A DNA stretch of 64,000 nt from Acanthopleura granulata (taxonomy: Eukaryota; Mollusca; Polyplacophora; Chitonida; Chitonidae): positions 310,001 to 374,000 of the forward strand of contig JABBOT010000030.1 in assembly GCA_016165875.1 (NCBI GenBank). The letters are read 5' to 3'. Within the stretch, counting starts at the first letter, position 1. Each line of letters starts with the position of its first letter. The notes beneath the pieces are model-generated. The model searched no databases and was not told the DNA's origin. It saw nothing but the letters and a program-made list of their open reading frames with translations. The translations under genes and the position numbers were made by a program. This document shows positions 48,818-60,900 of the stretch, piece by piece.

Positions 48818-48928
48818 ATGGCAGCCACTCGAGAGAAGAGAAGCAATGCTGGGTCTCGCATGGCGAGTCTCCTTGATGCCGAAGACGAGGATGATTTCTA
48901 TAAAACCACATATGGAGGATTTAATGAG
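48818..48928 (+). CDS. VPS72: VPS72 exon 1 (H2A.Z-binding N terminus)
   Basis: This exon encodes residues 1-37 and ends in phase 0 at AATGAG. The ATG is preceded directly by a T-run and GCAG, a good 3' splice site, so the coding part may begin exactly at an exon boundary with a 5' UTR exon upstream. The next bases are GCTAGT, so the donor that keeps frame is a GC donor. The only frame-keeping alternative I found is a poor GT donor four bases later (GTTGTT) joined to an AG five bases into exon 2, which would add one residue. Confidence 0.85.
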
Positions 48929-51900
48929 GCTAGTTGTTATAGTGCAAAGCATCATGTGGACATTACTCTCTCTCCGGGTTAAAACATGATTTCGCCTGTA
49001 CTTTTGCCAATGTGGTATTATGCCATATTCAGTCATTCCATTCATTTATTCATTCACATGTAAATTGTGAATTTTTGAATCTTTCTGTAGGTCGTGACCC
49101 AAGTGGTTAAGATACTATAAATGCCTTTTTTTTCGCGTGATATTAACATTCGCGGATTTCAAGGTAAACACATTTCAGTGAAAATAAGTACCATCGAATA
49201 TAAAACCCATGCATGTCATATATGCATTACAGTTATAAAATCGCTCACAAGCACTACAGTTGTAATACTTTTTCAAACATGTTAATTAGAAATACCTAAT
49301 TAGAATGTATTCCGGCTTTCACAAATCCAGCTTGGATCAAATCCCGTCTCCTGCTGATTATGTTGTGATACTTTATAATCCACTGGGCATGAATTGGCTT
49401 CAGCATTTCGGGAACCATCCTGAGGCTGGTCTGGTCCCAGTTTATGACAAGTTCATCGGGGATGTTGTTTTGACTGATGATGTCAGACATACACTTTAGG
49501 AAAGTTTCCTTCATCTGTTCAAAGTCTTCTGGCAAAATCTTCACATCTTTTTGTTCCCTTTCTCTTCACATATCCCATTCGTCTAAGCAAAGGTCGAGCC
49601 CACGTCTCAGTGATGTTAACTGTGCAGCCAAACTGTGGGAGTTTGGTTTTGTCCTGCTTTAGAATAATGCCTTTCGCTGCTGCCATTACACTCAAATGGA
49701 CTTTTTTTACCCTGTCCCTCACCAAGTCATCAAGTTTTTTGCCGATTAGTAACGAATGACCGGTCGTAGACTTAGGAAGGGATCAAATAATGGTGCTGGG
49801 GGTTTCCTTCATCAGTTTTTAGTGAGAAGGTTTCATACCTCGGACCCTACTTGCGTTTACTTTAATTTTCAGGCAGCACTTGCTATGCAATTTCAGAATT
49901 AAACAGTGAGATTTATTTATATCACATTTAATCGTTCGTCGTCTCCCGGAGTGAGTGACATGCATATTTGCTCACACAGCAGCTAAAGGCTTCGTCTTAT
50001 AAAGATTAACAGCCTTCAGGAGATTAAAAGCTTAGGAGGATTAACATCCTTTGCCTGATCAAGTTATGGTATAGAATTTTGGCACATCTTACAGGTACAT
50101 ACAAGTTTAAATGATAACATTGTTACTTGAATGCTTGAGTTTTATTACTTGACGTTTCTGTATTGAAGTTGATTTTCGTTTATCAGTTGTCAAAAAATTC
50201 TGTTAAGATCCGCAAAGTTGATTCCCGCAAATGTGTCTTCTGACCAAATCCTCGAAATGCCCGCGAATAAAAAGGCATTTACAGTACTTGTCTCTGGCTG
50301 TAGGTGGGAGGGTTCTTTAGCAACCTGCGGATGGTCGTGGGTCCCCCCTACCCGATCCGCGAGCTCTGCCCAGTTTCCTCCCACCATAACCTGGCTGCTG
50401 TCATATAAGTAAAATATTCCTGAATATGGCGTAAAACACCAATCAAATAAATAAATCAAATAAATCCCAAGGTGTGGGTTCAATCCTTGGACAGGGAATT
50501 TGTTAATTGGCCTGCTTAAGTTTTAGCAGTTCACTCATCTCTGGTTACGAGAAGTGAAGTGGCTGTTTTCTTTGAGGCGTGCTATCATGTTCCAGCACCT
50601 AGAATACACTTGAAACAAAATTCAAGGTGTGCTAATAACACACGCCTGAAATAATGAAGAGTTTGGGAAGTGTGAATCTATGTTTAGATGTGCAAATCAC
50701 ACTCTTGATCTTCTGCAAGGGGTGTGATGATCACACTCATGATCTTCTCCAAGGGGTGTGATAATTACACTCATGGTCTTCCGCAAGGGATGTGATAATC
50801 ACACTCATGATCTTCCGCAAGGGTTGTGATAATCACACTCATGATCTTCCGCAAGGGTTGTGATAATCACACTCATCGAGAACAAATCATACTTGATGGC
50901 GGTCTCCATGGCCCTGTAGTTAGCATGCTAATGCAGTACAGTGACCTAGGACCATCTCAATAATGTGTTCGCTGTGAGCTCAAGTCCACCTCTGACTGAC
51001 TACCTTTCCACTTGTATATGTTTGTGGGAAGATCTGCAGGCAACCAGTGGATGTTTGGTTTCCCCCCTGGCTGTGCTTGGTTTTTACTTACCATGATGCT
51101 ATATGCCCTCACATGAGTAAAATATTCTTGGCTACAGCCTAATACACCAATAAGATAAATAAATAAATCCATGTAGATGAAATACTACATCTACAAGATG
51201 CTGGCTTAATAAAAATTGTATGGTGTTAAAACCCAAGGAAAGAAATGAAGTAAAGTATACATGCATGATGAATGTGGGAACAAGCATTGTTTGATGTGTA
51301 AAATATTGCACATGTCACTTGTGAACGCATATAAGGAAGTGTGTATGATAATTTTTGCATTGGGCTCAATCTCACCAGACTGTGTAAGTGCAATCTCAAA
51401 ATAGTTTCGTTTCTTTTTGACATTTTCAGGAAGCTGATGATAACGAATATGAGACAGAGGAATCCGGTTCAGAAAACACGGACTCTGACTTCAGCATCGA
51501 CGAGGACGACGAAGTGAGAAGTGACCTTGAAGATGATGATATGCCCAAGAGAAAGAAGAGAGGTGTCGATACTAAAGCGTACAAGGTCATTTTTGCATCG
51601 TGGTGTGATCAGTTGAAAGGAATTATTTGTTTTCACTAAAAGTAATACAGAGCCTGCAAATAGGTGTGTGACATTTTTGAAAACACCTCTTTGGACACAG
51701 TGGTATGAGCAAGCTGTCAGTGTTATTTATTAATGGATCAAGGTCTCTCGGAGCATACCACTTTCACCAAAGGGATGTTTTCAAAAATGTCACACACCTA
51801 TTTGCAGGCTTGAAGGCAAACGTTCAAATTGTATGTTATCTAGGCCTCACACTCCCGCATCTAACACAATCCTGAGACAAAATCTAAATGTGCTAATAAC

Positions 51901-54900
51901 GCACACCTGAAGTAATGAAGAGTTTGGGAAGTGTGAATCACACTCCTGATCTTCGGTGAGACGTGTGATTATCACACTCCTGATCTTCGGTGAGACGTGT
52001 GATTATCACACTCCTGATCTTCGGTGAGATGTGTGATTATCACACTCCTGCTCAAAAACAAAAATGAAGGCTTGGCTATGCTTACCGATATGAGGCATAC
52101 ATGTTCATATATATATATATATATAGTGATGTCACATCATTATTTGGTGTAATTTTTGACCATGTCATCTGTCTTACATGCTCCTTGCCACCTGTTACAG
52201 GTTAGTGTGCTTGGGCAACAGAAGGATTCCAGAGCCTCTTGGTGTGAGTTCAAGTCCTGTTCATGTTGGCTTCCTTACAGATCATACATGGGAAAGACTG
52301 CCGGCAGTGGGTTTCCACCGGCCTCTTGTCCAGCGTCCTCCCGCTATGATGCAGACTGCCCGCATATGTGAACAACTCTGGCATACGTCATAAAACACCA
52401 ATTAATAAATGTTACAGGAGCCAGTCAAAAAGATTCCAAAGATCGTAAAGAAGGCAGATGTGAAGGACAAACCTCGTGACAGACAGAAAGTGGATAGAAG
52501 TTCCACCGACATTGGTCCAGCCGCCATAGGTAAGTGGATAGAAGTTCCACCGACTTTGGTCCAGCCGCCATAGGTAAGTGGATAGAAGTTCCTCAGACAT
52601 TGGTCCAGCCGCCATAGGTAAGTGGATAGAAGTTCCGCAGACATTGGTCCAGCCACCATAGGTAAGTGGATAGAAGTTCCGCCGACATTGGTCCAGCCGC
52701 CATAGGTAAGTGGATAGAAGTTCCTCAGACATTGGTCCAGCCGCCATAGGTAAGTGGATAGAAGTTCCTCAGACATTGGTCCAGCCGCCATAGGTAAGTG
52801 GATAGAAGTTCCTCAGACATTGGTCCAGCCGCCATAGGTAAGTGGATAGAAGTTCCTCAGACATTGGTCCAGCCGCCATAGGTAAGTGGATAGAAGTTCC
52901 GCAGACATTGGTCCAGCCGCCATAGGTAAGTGGATAGAAGTTCCGCCGACATTGGTCCAGCCGCCATAGGTAAGTGGATAGAAGTTCCTCAGACATTGGT
53001 CCAGCCGCCATAGGTAAGTGGATAGAAGTTCCTCCGACATTGGTCCAGCCGCCATAGGTAAGTGGATAGAAGTTCCTCAGACATTGGTCCAGCCGCCATA
53101 GGTAAGTGGATAGAAGTTCCTCAGACATTGGTCCAGCCGCCATAGGTAAGTGGATAGAAGTTCCGCAGACATTGGTCCAGCCGCCATAGGTAAGTGGATA
53201 GAAGTTCCGCCGACATTGGTCCAGCCGCCATAGGTAAGTGGATAGAAGTTCCTCAGACATTGGTCCAGCCGCCATAGGTAAGTGGATAGAAGTTCCACCG
53301 ACATTGGTCCAGCCGCCATAGGTAAGTGGATAGAAGTTCCGCCGCCATTGGTCCAGCCGCCATAGGTAAGTGGATAGAAGTTCCTCAGACATTGGTCCAG
53401 CCGCCATAGGTAAGTGGATAGAAGTTCCGCCGACATTGGTCCAGCCGCCATAGGTAAGTGGATAGAAGTTCCTCAGACATTGGTCCAGCCGCCATAGGTA
53501 AGTGGATAGAAGTTCCACCGACATTGGTCCAGCCGCCATAGGTAAGTGGATAGAAGTTCCTCAGACATTGGTCCAGCCGCCATAGGTAAGTGGATAGAAG
53601 TTCCTCAGACATTGGTCCAGCCGCCATAGGTAAGTGGATAGAAGTTCCTCAGACATTGGTCCAGCCGCCATAGGTAAGTGGATAGAAGTTCCTCAGACAT
53701 TGGTCCAGCCGCCATAGGTAAGTGGATAGAAGTTCCGCCGACATTGGTCCAGCCGCCATAGGTAAGTGGATAGAAGTTCCTCAGACATTGGTCCAGCCGC
53801 CATAGGTAAGTGGATAGAAGTTCCGCCGACATTGGTCCAGCCGCCATAGGTAAGTGGATAGAAGTTCCGCCGACATTGGTCCAGCCGCCGTAGGTAAGTG
53901 GATAGAAGTTCCGCCGACATTGGTCCAGCCGCCATAGGTAAGTGGATAGAAGTTCCGCCGACATTGGTCCAGCCGCCATAGGTAAGTGGATAGAAGTTCC
54001 TCAGACATTGGTCCAGCCGCCATAGGTAACCATGGGTTGGGAACATCAGATGTTTATTAGATGTCAGGTGTTTGATAAAAGGAAAGCAACGTGTGTGTAC
54101 CTGAGCTGTTACCCTTAGTCTTCTACCATTTCAGCTACCACTGAAAGCAGTATTTCAGTATTTTTGTTCAGAACTGTAGGGTCTAGAGAAATAGTTCTCA
54201 TAGTATTATGAAACTTGTACCTGTGGTGACATAAACAAATCATTTTTGGCTTCATTCTTTACAATAACTGTATGGGTACAGTTTCCGTGGAAGCTTGTTC
54301 CTGTGGTGACGTAAACAAATCATTTTTGTCTTCACTCTTTACAATAATTGTATGGGTACAGTTCCCTTGGAAGCTTGTACCTGTGGTGACATAAACAAAT
54401 CATTTTTGGCTTCATTCTTTACAATAACTGTATGGGTGCAGTTCCCTTGGAAGCTTGTACCTGTGGTGACGTAAACAATCATTTTTGGCTTCATTTTTAC
54501 AATAACTGTATGGGTACAGTTCCCTTGGAAGCTTGTACCTGTGGTGACATAAACAAATCATTTTTGTCTTCATTTTTACAACAACTGTATGGGTACAGTT
54601 CCCTTGGGAGCTTGTACCTGTGGTGACATAAACAAATCATTTTTGTCTTCATTTTTACAACAACTGTATGGGTACATTTCCCTTGGGAGCTTGTACCTGT
54701 GGTGACATAAACAAATCATTTTTGTCTTCATTTTTACAACAACTGTATGGGTACAGTTCCCTTGGAAGCTTGTACCTGTGGTGACATAAACAAATCATTT
54801 TTGTCTTCATTTTTACAATAACTGTATGGGTACATTTCCCTTGGAAGCTTGTACCTGTGGTGACATAAACAAATCATTTTTGTCTTCATTTTTACAACAA

Positions 54901-57900
54901 CTGTATGGGTACATTTCCCTTGGGAGCTTGTACCTGTGGTGACATAAACAAATCATTTTTGTCTTCATTTTTACAATAACTGTATGGGTACATTTCCTTG
55001 GGAGCTTGTACCTGTGGTGATATAAACAAATCATTTTTGTCTTCATTTTTACAACAACTGTATGGGTACATTTCCTTGGTACCTGTGGTGACATAAACAA
55101 ATCATTTTTGTCTTCATTTTTACAATAACTGTATGGGTACATTTCCCTTGGAAGCTTGTACCTGTGGTGACATAAACAAATCATTTTTGTCTTCATTTTT
55201 ACAACAACTGTATGGGTACATTTCCCTTGGGAGCTTGTACCTGTGGTGACATAAACAAATCATTTTTGTCTTCATTTTTACAATAACTGTATGGGTACAT
55301 TTCCCTTGGAAGCTTGTACCTGTGGTGACATAAACAAATCATTTTTGTCTTCATTTTTACAACAACTGTATGGGTACATTTCCCTTGGGAGCTTGTACCT
55401 GTGGTATAAACAAAATCATTTTGTCTTCATTTTTTACAACAACTGTATGGGTACATTTCCTTGGGAGCTTGTACCTGTGGTGACATAAACAAATCATTTT
55501 TGTCTTCATTTTTACAACAACTGTATGGGTACATTTCCCTTGGGAGCTTGTACCTGTGGTGACATAAACAAATCATTTTTGTCTTCATTTTTACAACAAC
55601 TGTATGGGTACAGTTCCCTTGGAAGCTTGTACCTGTGGTGACATAAACAAATCATTTTTGTCTTCATTTTTACAACAACTGTATGGGTACATTTCCCTTG
55701 GGAGCTTGTACCTGTGGTGACATAAACAAATCATTTTTGTCTTCATTTTTACAACAACTGTATGGGTACAGTTCCCTTGGAAGCTTGTACCTGTGGTGAC
55801 ATAAACAAATCATTTTTGTCTTCATTTTTACAATAACTGTATGGGTACATTTCCCTTGGAAGCTTGTACCTGTGGTGACATAAACAAATCATTTTTGTCT
55901 TCATTTTTACAATAACTGTATGGGTACATTTCCCTTGGAAGCTTCTACCTGTGGTGACATAAACAAATCATTTTTGTCTTCATTCTTTACAACAACTGTA
56001 AGGGTACAGTTCCCTTTAAAAACTGCTTTATTGATTGAAAATTTTCAAGATTTACAGTACATATAGCGTATAAATGTCTTCAAATTTATTAAGTTTACCA
56101 TGCAATACATTACAAGTATCGTGTACTGATAATTATTATGTGGTAGACGGTGCGGGCCCTCCCTGTCTGTACCACGCGGTGTTATAAAGCACTCTGGGGC
56201 CACTGTGAAGATCAAAAGTTGTCGGTCATTTTTTTCGTAGGATTTATAGAAATGACATCGACTATATATGTTATAAGAGGGCTAGGGGATATGATTTATG
56301 AAAGAAGTTGCTGGCCATGATTAAAGATATGTTTGTTGCGGGTAACCCAGCGGACCCTCAAAAAAACAGGCCTTCTGATAAGTTTTTATCGGGCTTTAGT
56401 TGGAATGTTTTTTCTTTTTTATTTCCTTTCCATGTCAAATTTTTTAATATCCTATAAAAATTTCCTACCAGCCAAACCTAGTCTTTTGTGATAGATTGTG
56501 TTACCCACAACAAAGAATTTTTTAAGGATGATGAAGAGGAATATTTAGCTGTGTAGAAGTCAGCCAGTTATATGGTTTGTCCATGTGCAGGACAGTCGTG
56601 GTAGAAGCTGACTCCAACAGGCCAAACTCTGATGCATAACAATTAAACCAAAAAAGTCATATTTTTTATTATACAATCACTGTGAATTCAAGCCCACCTC
56701 ATGTTGGTTTCCTCTCCAGTCGTACGTGGGAAGGTCCGCCAGCAAGCCTGCAGATGGTTGTGGGTTTCCCACGATCTTTGTTCGGTTTCCTCCGACCGTA
56801 CTGCTGGTAATATTCTTGACTGATCAAATGAATTAATAAATAAGCAAGAAACTCTGTGTTGTCAGACAAGAAGTCATTGCGTCGATCAACCGCCCAGAAA
56901 TCAATCGCGACGGAAATGCGTCTGAAAGAGCAGGAGGCCCGTAACCAGATGTTGAAGGACATCGCGGCAAAGAAAAATGTGACGCAGGTGCGGCGTCTGA
57001 CGCAGGACGAGCTTCTGGCCGAGGCGAAATTAACAGAGGAGCTCAATCTGAGGTCACTGGGTAAGTTATGATTTGATTAGGGCCCACATAGACAGAGCAG
57101 ATAGCAGGGCTTCATTTGTGTTAGTCAACCCTTGGCAAGTGGGTTGTTTTTTGTTTTTCAGAATTTTTACTTATTTCTAAAGAAATGCAAAACGTCCATT
57201 ATTTAAGATATGGTGTGTTTTAGGTTGTCACGAATTGTGTGTGAAAAAGCAGACAGTGTATTAATTTAGGCAACCTAATTCTTCTATTTATTGGAACAGA
57301 AATTTGTACTTCTCAGAAGAAAAATATTTATTTCTCTAAGTTTTTTTTGGGGGGAAAAAAAGTAAAGATGTGGATATGTTTGTCATTAGATGGACTAACT
57401 GTGGGAGGTAAAAAGAAACTTTGTACTCCTGTTACAATTACACGCATATTAGCTAAAAAGGGTAGACCAGGTGTCCCAAAAATTAGAAGAATTACGGTAG
57501 TGTTAGCTATATTTCATGGTATCATGAGGAATTAAGGAAATTTATTGCCATCCATTATTGCATAAGAAAAGGCATAAGATGTATATTTGTCTACAGGAAG
57601 GAATCCTGGCATTTTGAACGGCATCCAACATCGCTTGTAGAAAGGCGACAAAGTGCTTCTGTGTAGCATTTCGTACTACAGAGAGGAAGTTTCTGATGTA
57701 ATTCCTGATTTATGGCTCTTTAATACCAACCATTCGGTTTGTGTAACGCACTCTTTCCTGCTGAGGATTTATACTTGCTGTCTGTTTCGTGAGGGAATAC
57801 ACGTAGCTTGCCAGGAGGCCAGTTTAATGTTGAATGGCCTCATAGTGGTGGGCCATGGCTGTTCCGTTTGCTTACACTGCACATGGACCAAAATTTTGTT

Positions 57901-60900
57901 CATGACAGACTTTCTCAGTCCTGATTCTGAGAGCTCTATTGATCACAGGAACGTGCTCTAATCGTAGTAGAGAAAAATAGATTTCAGTGAAAAACGTAAC
58001 ATTGTAGGACATTTATGTAGCTGTAAAAATGCATTTTTGGTTAAAATGTTGCATGCAGGCCTCTTATGGTCTTTTAGCGGAGTAGGACATGCAAGCTGCA
58101 ATCAGCAGAACAACTACGGCTAAAATGGCCTGTTCTGTCGAAATTTACAGTCTTTTCATGAGCTCTATTCCTCACTTGTCAGTTCCTAATGTGTATTTGT
58201 AACTTATACCTTGGCACTGGCTTTGTGTACTAGTTTAGGTGGCTTGTTTAAGTCACATTTGAAAACGTATGCTCATGTGTACATGACCCAGAATGCAGGG
58301 AAGGTGGTAGTTGTATGAAAATCTGAAAGTCCGTGGCGTAATGACCAAGAGGCCTCCCACCTGTGCGGTCGCTGTCAGTTCAAGTCGAGCTCCTGCTGGC
58401 TTCCTCTCCGGCCGTACGTGGGAAGGTCTGCCATCAACCTGCGGATGATCATGGATTTCCCCCGGGCTCTGCTCGTTTTCCTCCCATCATAACGCTGGCC
58501 GCCGTCATATAAGTGAAATATTCTTGAGTAGAGCGTAAAAACACCAAATGAATAAATCAATAAGTGAAAGTCCTTGAACAATGAGGTTGTGCGTTCGAAT
58601 CCAGCTGTCTGAGTTTTGGGTGGGGATTTTAGTCTATCTGGAAATCTATCTGGCAAAGGTAGGTCACTCCAGTTTCCTCCACCGGTAAACCTGACAGCCA
58701 TCATGTACATGTAAGTGGAAACTTCTTGAGCATGGCATTCAACACCTGTCAAATAAATAAATGGATAAATAAATGCAATCCTGATTATCTCCCTTGACAG
58801 AGACCTACCAGAGGCTGGAGTCTGAGAAGAAGAAAGCCCGCGGGCAGAAACAGATGCACCGTGGGCCAATCATTCGCTTCCAATCCGTGACAATGCCCCT
58901 GATAGAGGAAATGCCGGACGCAGAGATCAGTGTAGAAGACAGGTAAAACTTTCAGCAATCCAAGGGTGGTTACATTTCCTTATGGGAGCTGATCAAATAT
59001 TTGAAGACTTAGTTTGTCTTGTTTTATTAGATGGGACTCTTTTGGCCTTTATGTTGGGTTTCTAGCGGGTATCTGTTTATCACACCCCTCACTGAAAACC
59101 ATTAGTGTCAGTTGCACACCTGGATTATTTAAACTTCAGAGTGCTGAAGGATGAAAAGCAATGGTTTAGACCGGTTCAGTTCAAAGCCCTTAAAGGGAGG
59201 TCGAAGTGGTTAGCTCACTAATACAGCGTAATGACCAAGGGGCCTCCCACCAATGCGGTCGCTTTGAGAAGTCCAGCTCATGCTGGCTTCCTCTTCACCA
59301 GCACATGGGAAGATCAGCCAGCTATCTGTGGATGGTGTTGGTTTACCCCAGTCTCTGCCTGGTGTTCTCTCACCGGCTTTCGTCCAGTAAGTGAAGTGCC
59401 CTTGAGTGCGGCGTAAAACACCTATCAGATAAAGAAATCAATTGCTCGCTCAGCTGAAACATAACTGTCTTTGCCAACGTTTGGGTTTTAGAACAGTAAG
59501 GCCATAGATGGGAATCTAGTGCCAATCCAGTCAAGTAAATAAAACAGGCTGAGGTGTATTCTGTGTTCTGCTGGAAGTTTGTCTGAAATTTTGTCTGTAA
59601 CTAAGTTGCTCATTTCTCCTCAGTCTTAGAGTTCTATTCATGTCAACTTGGTGTGTTGTGGTTTGTCCATGTTTGTCCATGTCTGCCCATGTTGAAATGG
59701 TATTCTACCAAAAATACACAAGTTTCTGCACCAAAAATAATGTAGTCTGACAAACAAGCACTTCTAATCTTTGGAACAGATAACAGTACTGGTACTGCCA
59801 TGCTAAAAGCAAAAAATTACACATCTTTCCCCATTTTTTTCAGAAAAATCAAGACATGGATATGTCTTCATTAGATGCATGTGAGAAAAAAACTGTATTT
59901 CGATGTTACAGTTATATGTACTGTACATTGGCTAAAAAGAACAGACTACATGTCCCATAAGGCCATACTTAAAAAATTGATTGTTGGATGTAACCTGACC
60001 CTATGACTTATTTATTTATTTATTTATTTGGTTTTACACCATGCTCAAGAATATTTCACTTATACGATGGCAGCCAACATTATGGTTCAAGGAAAGCGAG
60101 CAGAGCCCGGGGGAAACGCACGACCATCCGCAGGTTGCTGGCAGACCTTCCCATGCTGACCCTATGAGAAAAAATAGGGATACATATAGTTGGTAGGGAA
60201 TTTTTTTGGCCATTCTGGCTCTTGAAAAAGATCAGGATTTTAAAGAAATTACCCATAAAAACTTTGGAGTAAGCCCTGTTTTGAAGGGTTGATCAGGTTA
60301 ATGTCCAACAAACATTCTTTTTAGCTGGAATGATTAGAGGAAACATGGTAGATGACACATGGTGGCACTAGCTGTAGTGTTGAAAGTCCAGATGTGATCT
60401 TGTGTAATCACTGAAGGAGTATCTGTGCCTTATTTTATGGTACATGATCAAACTTTCTGACCACAGCTTTCGCTGAAGATGACATTGTATTGAAGTGATC
60501 GCCCTGCTGTGACTTACAGCAGATTTGTGTCATGAAAATCGCCGTACATGTACATGTTTTTATTTTTGCCTCTAATAGCACACTGTTTGGGATGAAATTT
60601 TAGATCATTTACGGTAATTCGGCACACCATGTTATTTCAGAAATACTCATCTGTGTGATTTAATTTCATAATTTACATTATTCTTGAAGGGAATTTACTC
60701 CGCTGTTGACAACTTCATAGCGCGAAACCTGCATATTGTGTCTAACTGCCTCACTTTGATTTATTGTCACTGCAGTGAAAACTCCAGAGATGCCGAGTCA
60801 GAAACTCAAAAACCTGTCGGAAAATGTTCCAGAACCTTCATCACATTCACAGATGAAAAAGTTTTCAAAGAAGTATTCCGGATGAAAAAGATGAAAGCTC

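Noticed and set aside
52402..54046. Long minus-strand ORFs of 80-256 codons with a 44-residue repeat (MAAGPMSEELLSTYLWRLDQ...)
   Set aside because: The 44-bp unit has no stop in any minus-strand frame, so all frames stay open as a by-product of the repeat. The plus strand holds the real exon 3.
54813..55196. Minus-strand ORF of 127 codons
   Set aside because: It follows the 78-79-bp array and is a repeat by-product with no start context or homology.
58375..58869. 164-codon minus-strand ORF
   Set aside because: It reads antisense through SINEs and VPS72 exon 5; an overlap by-product.
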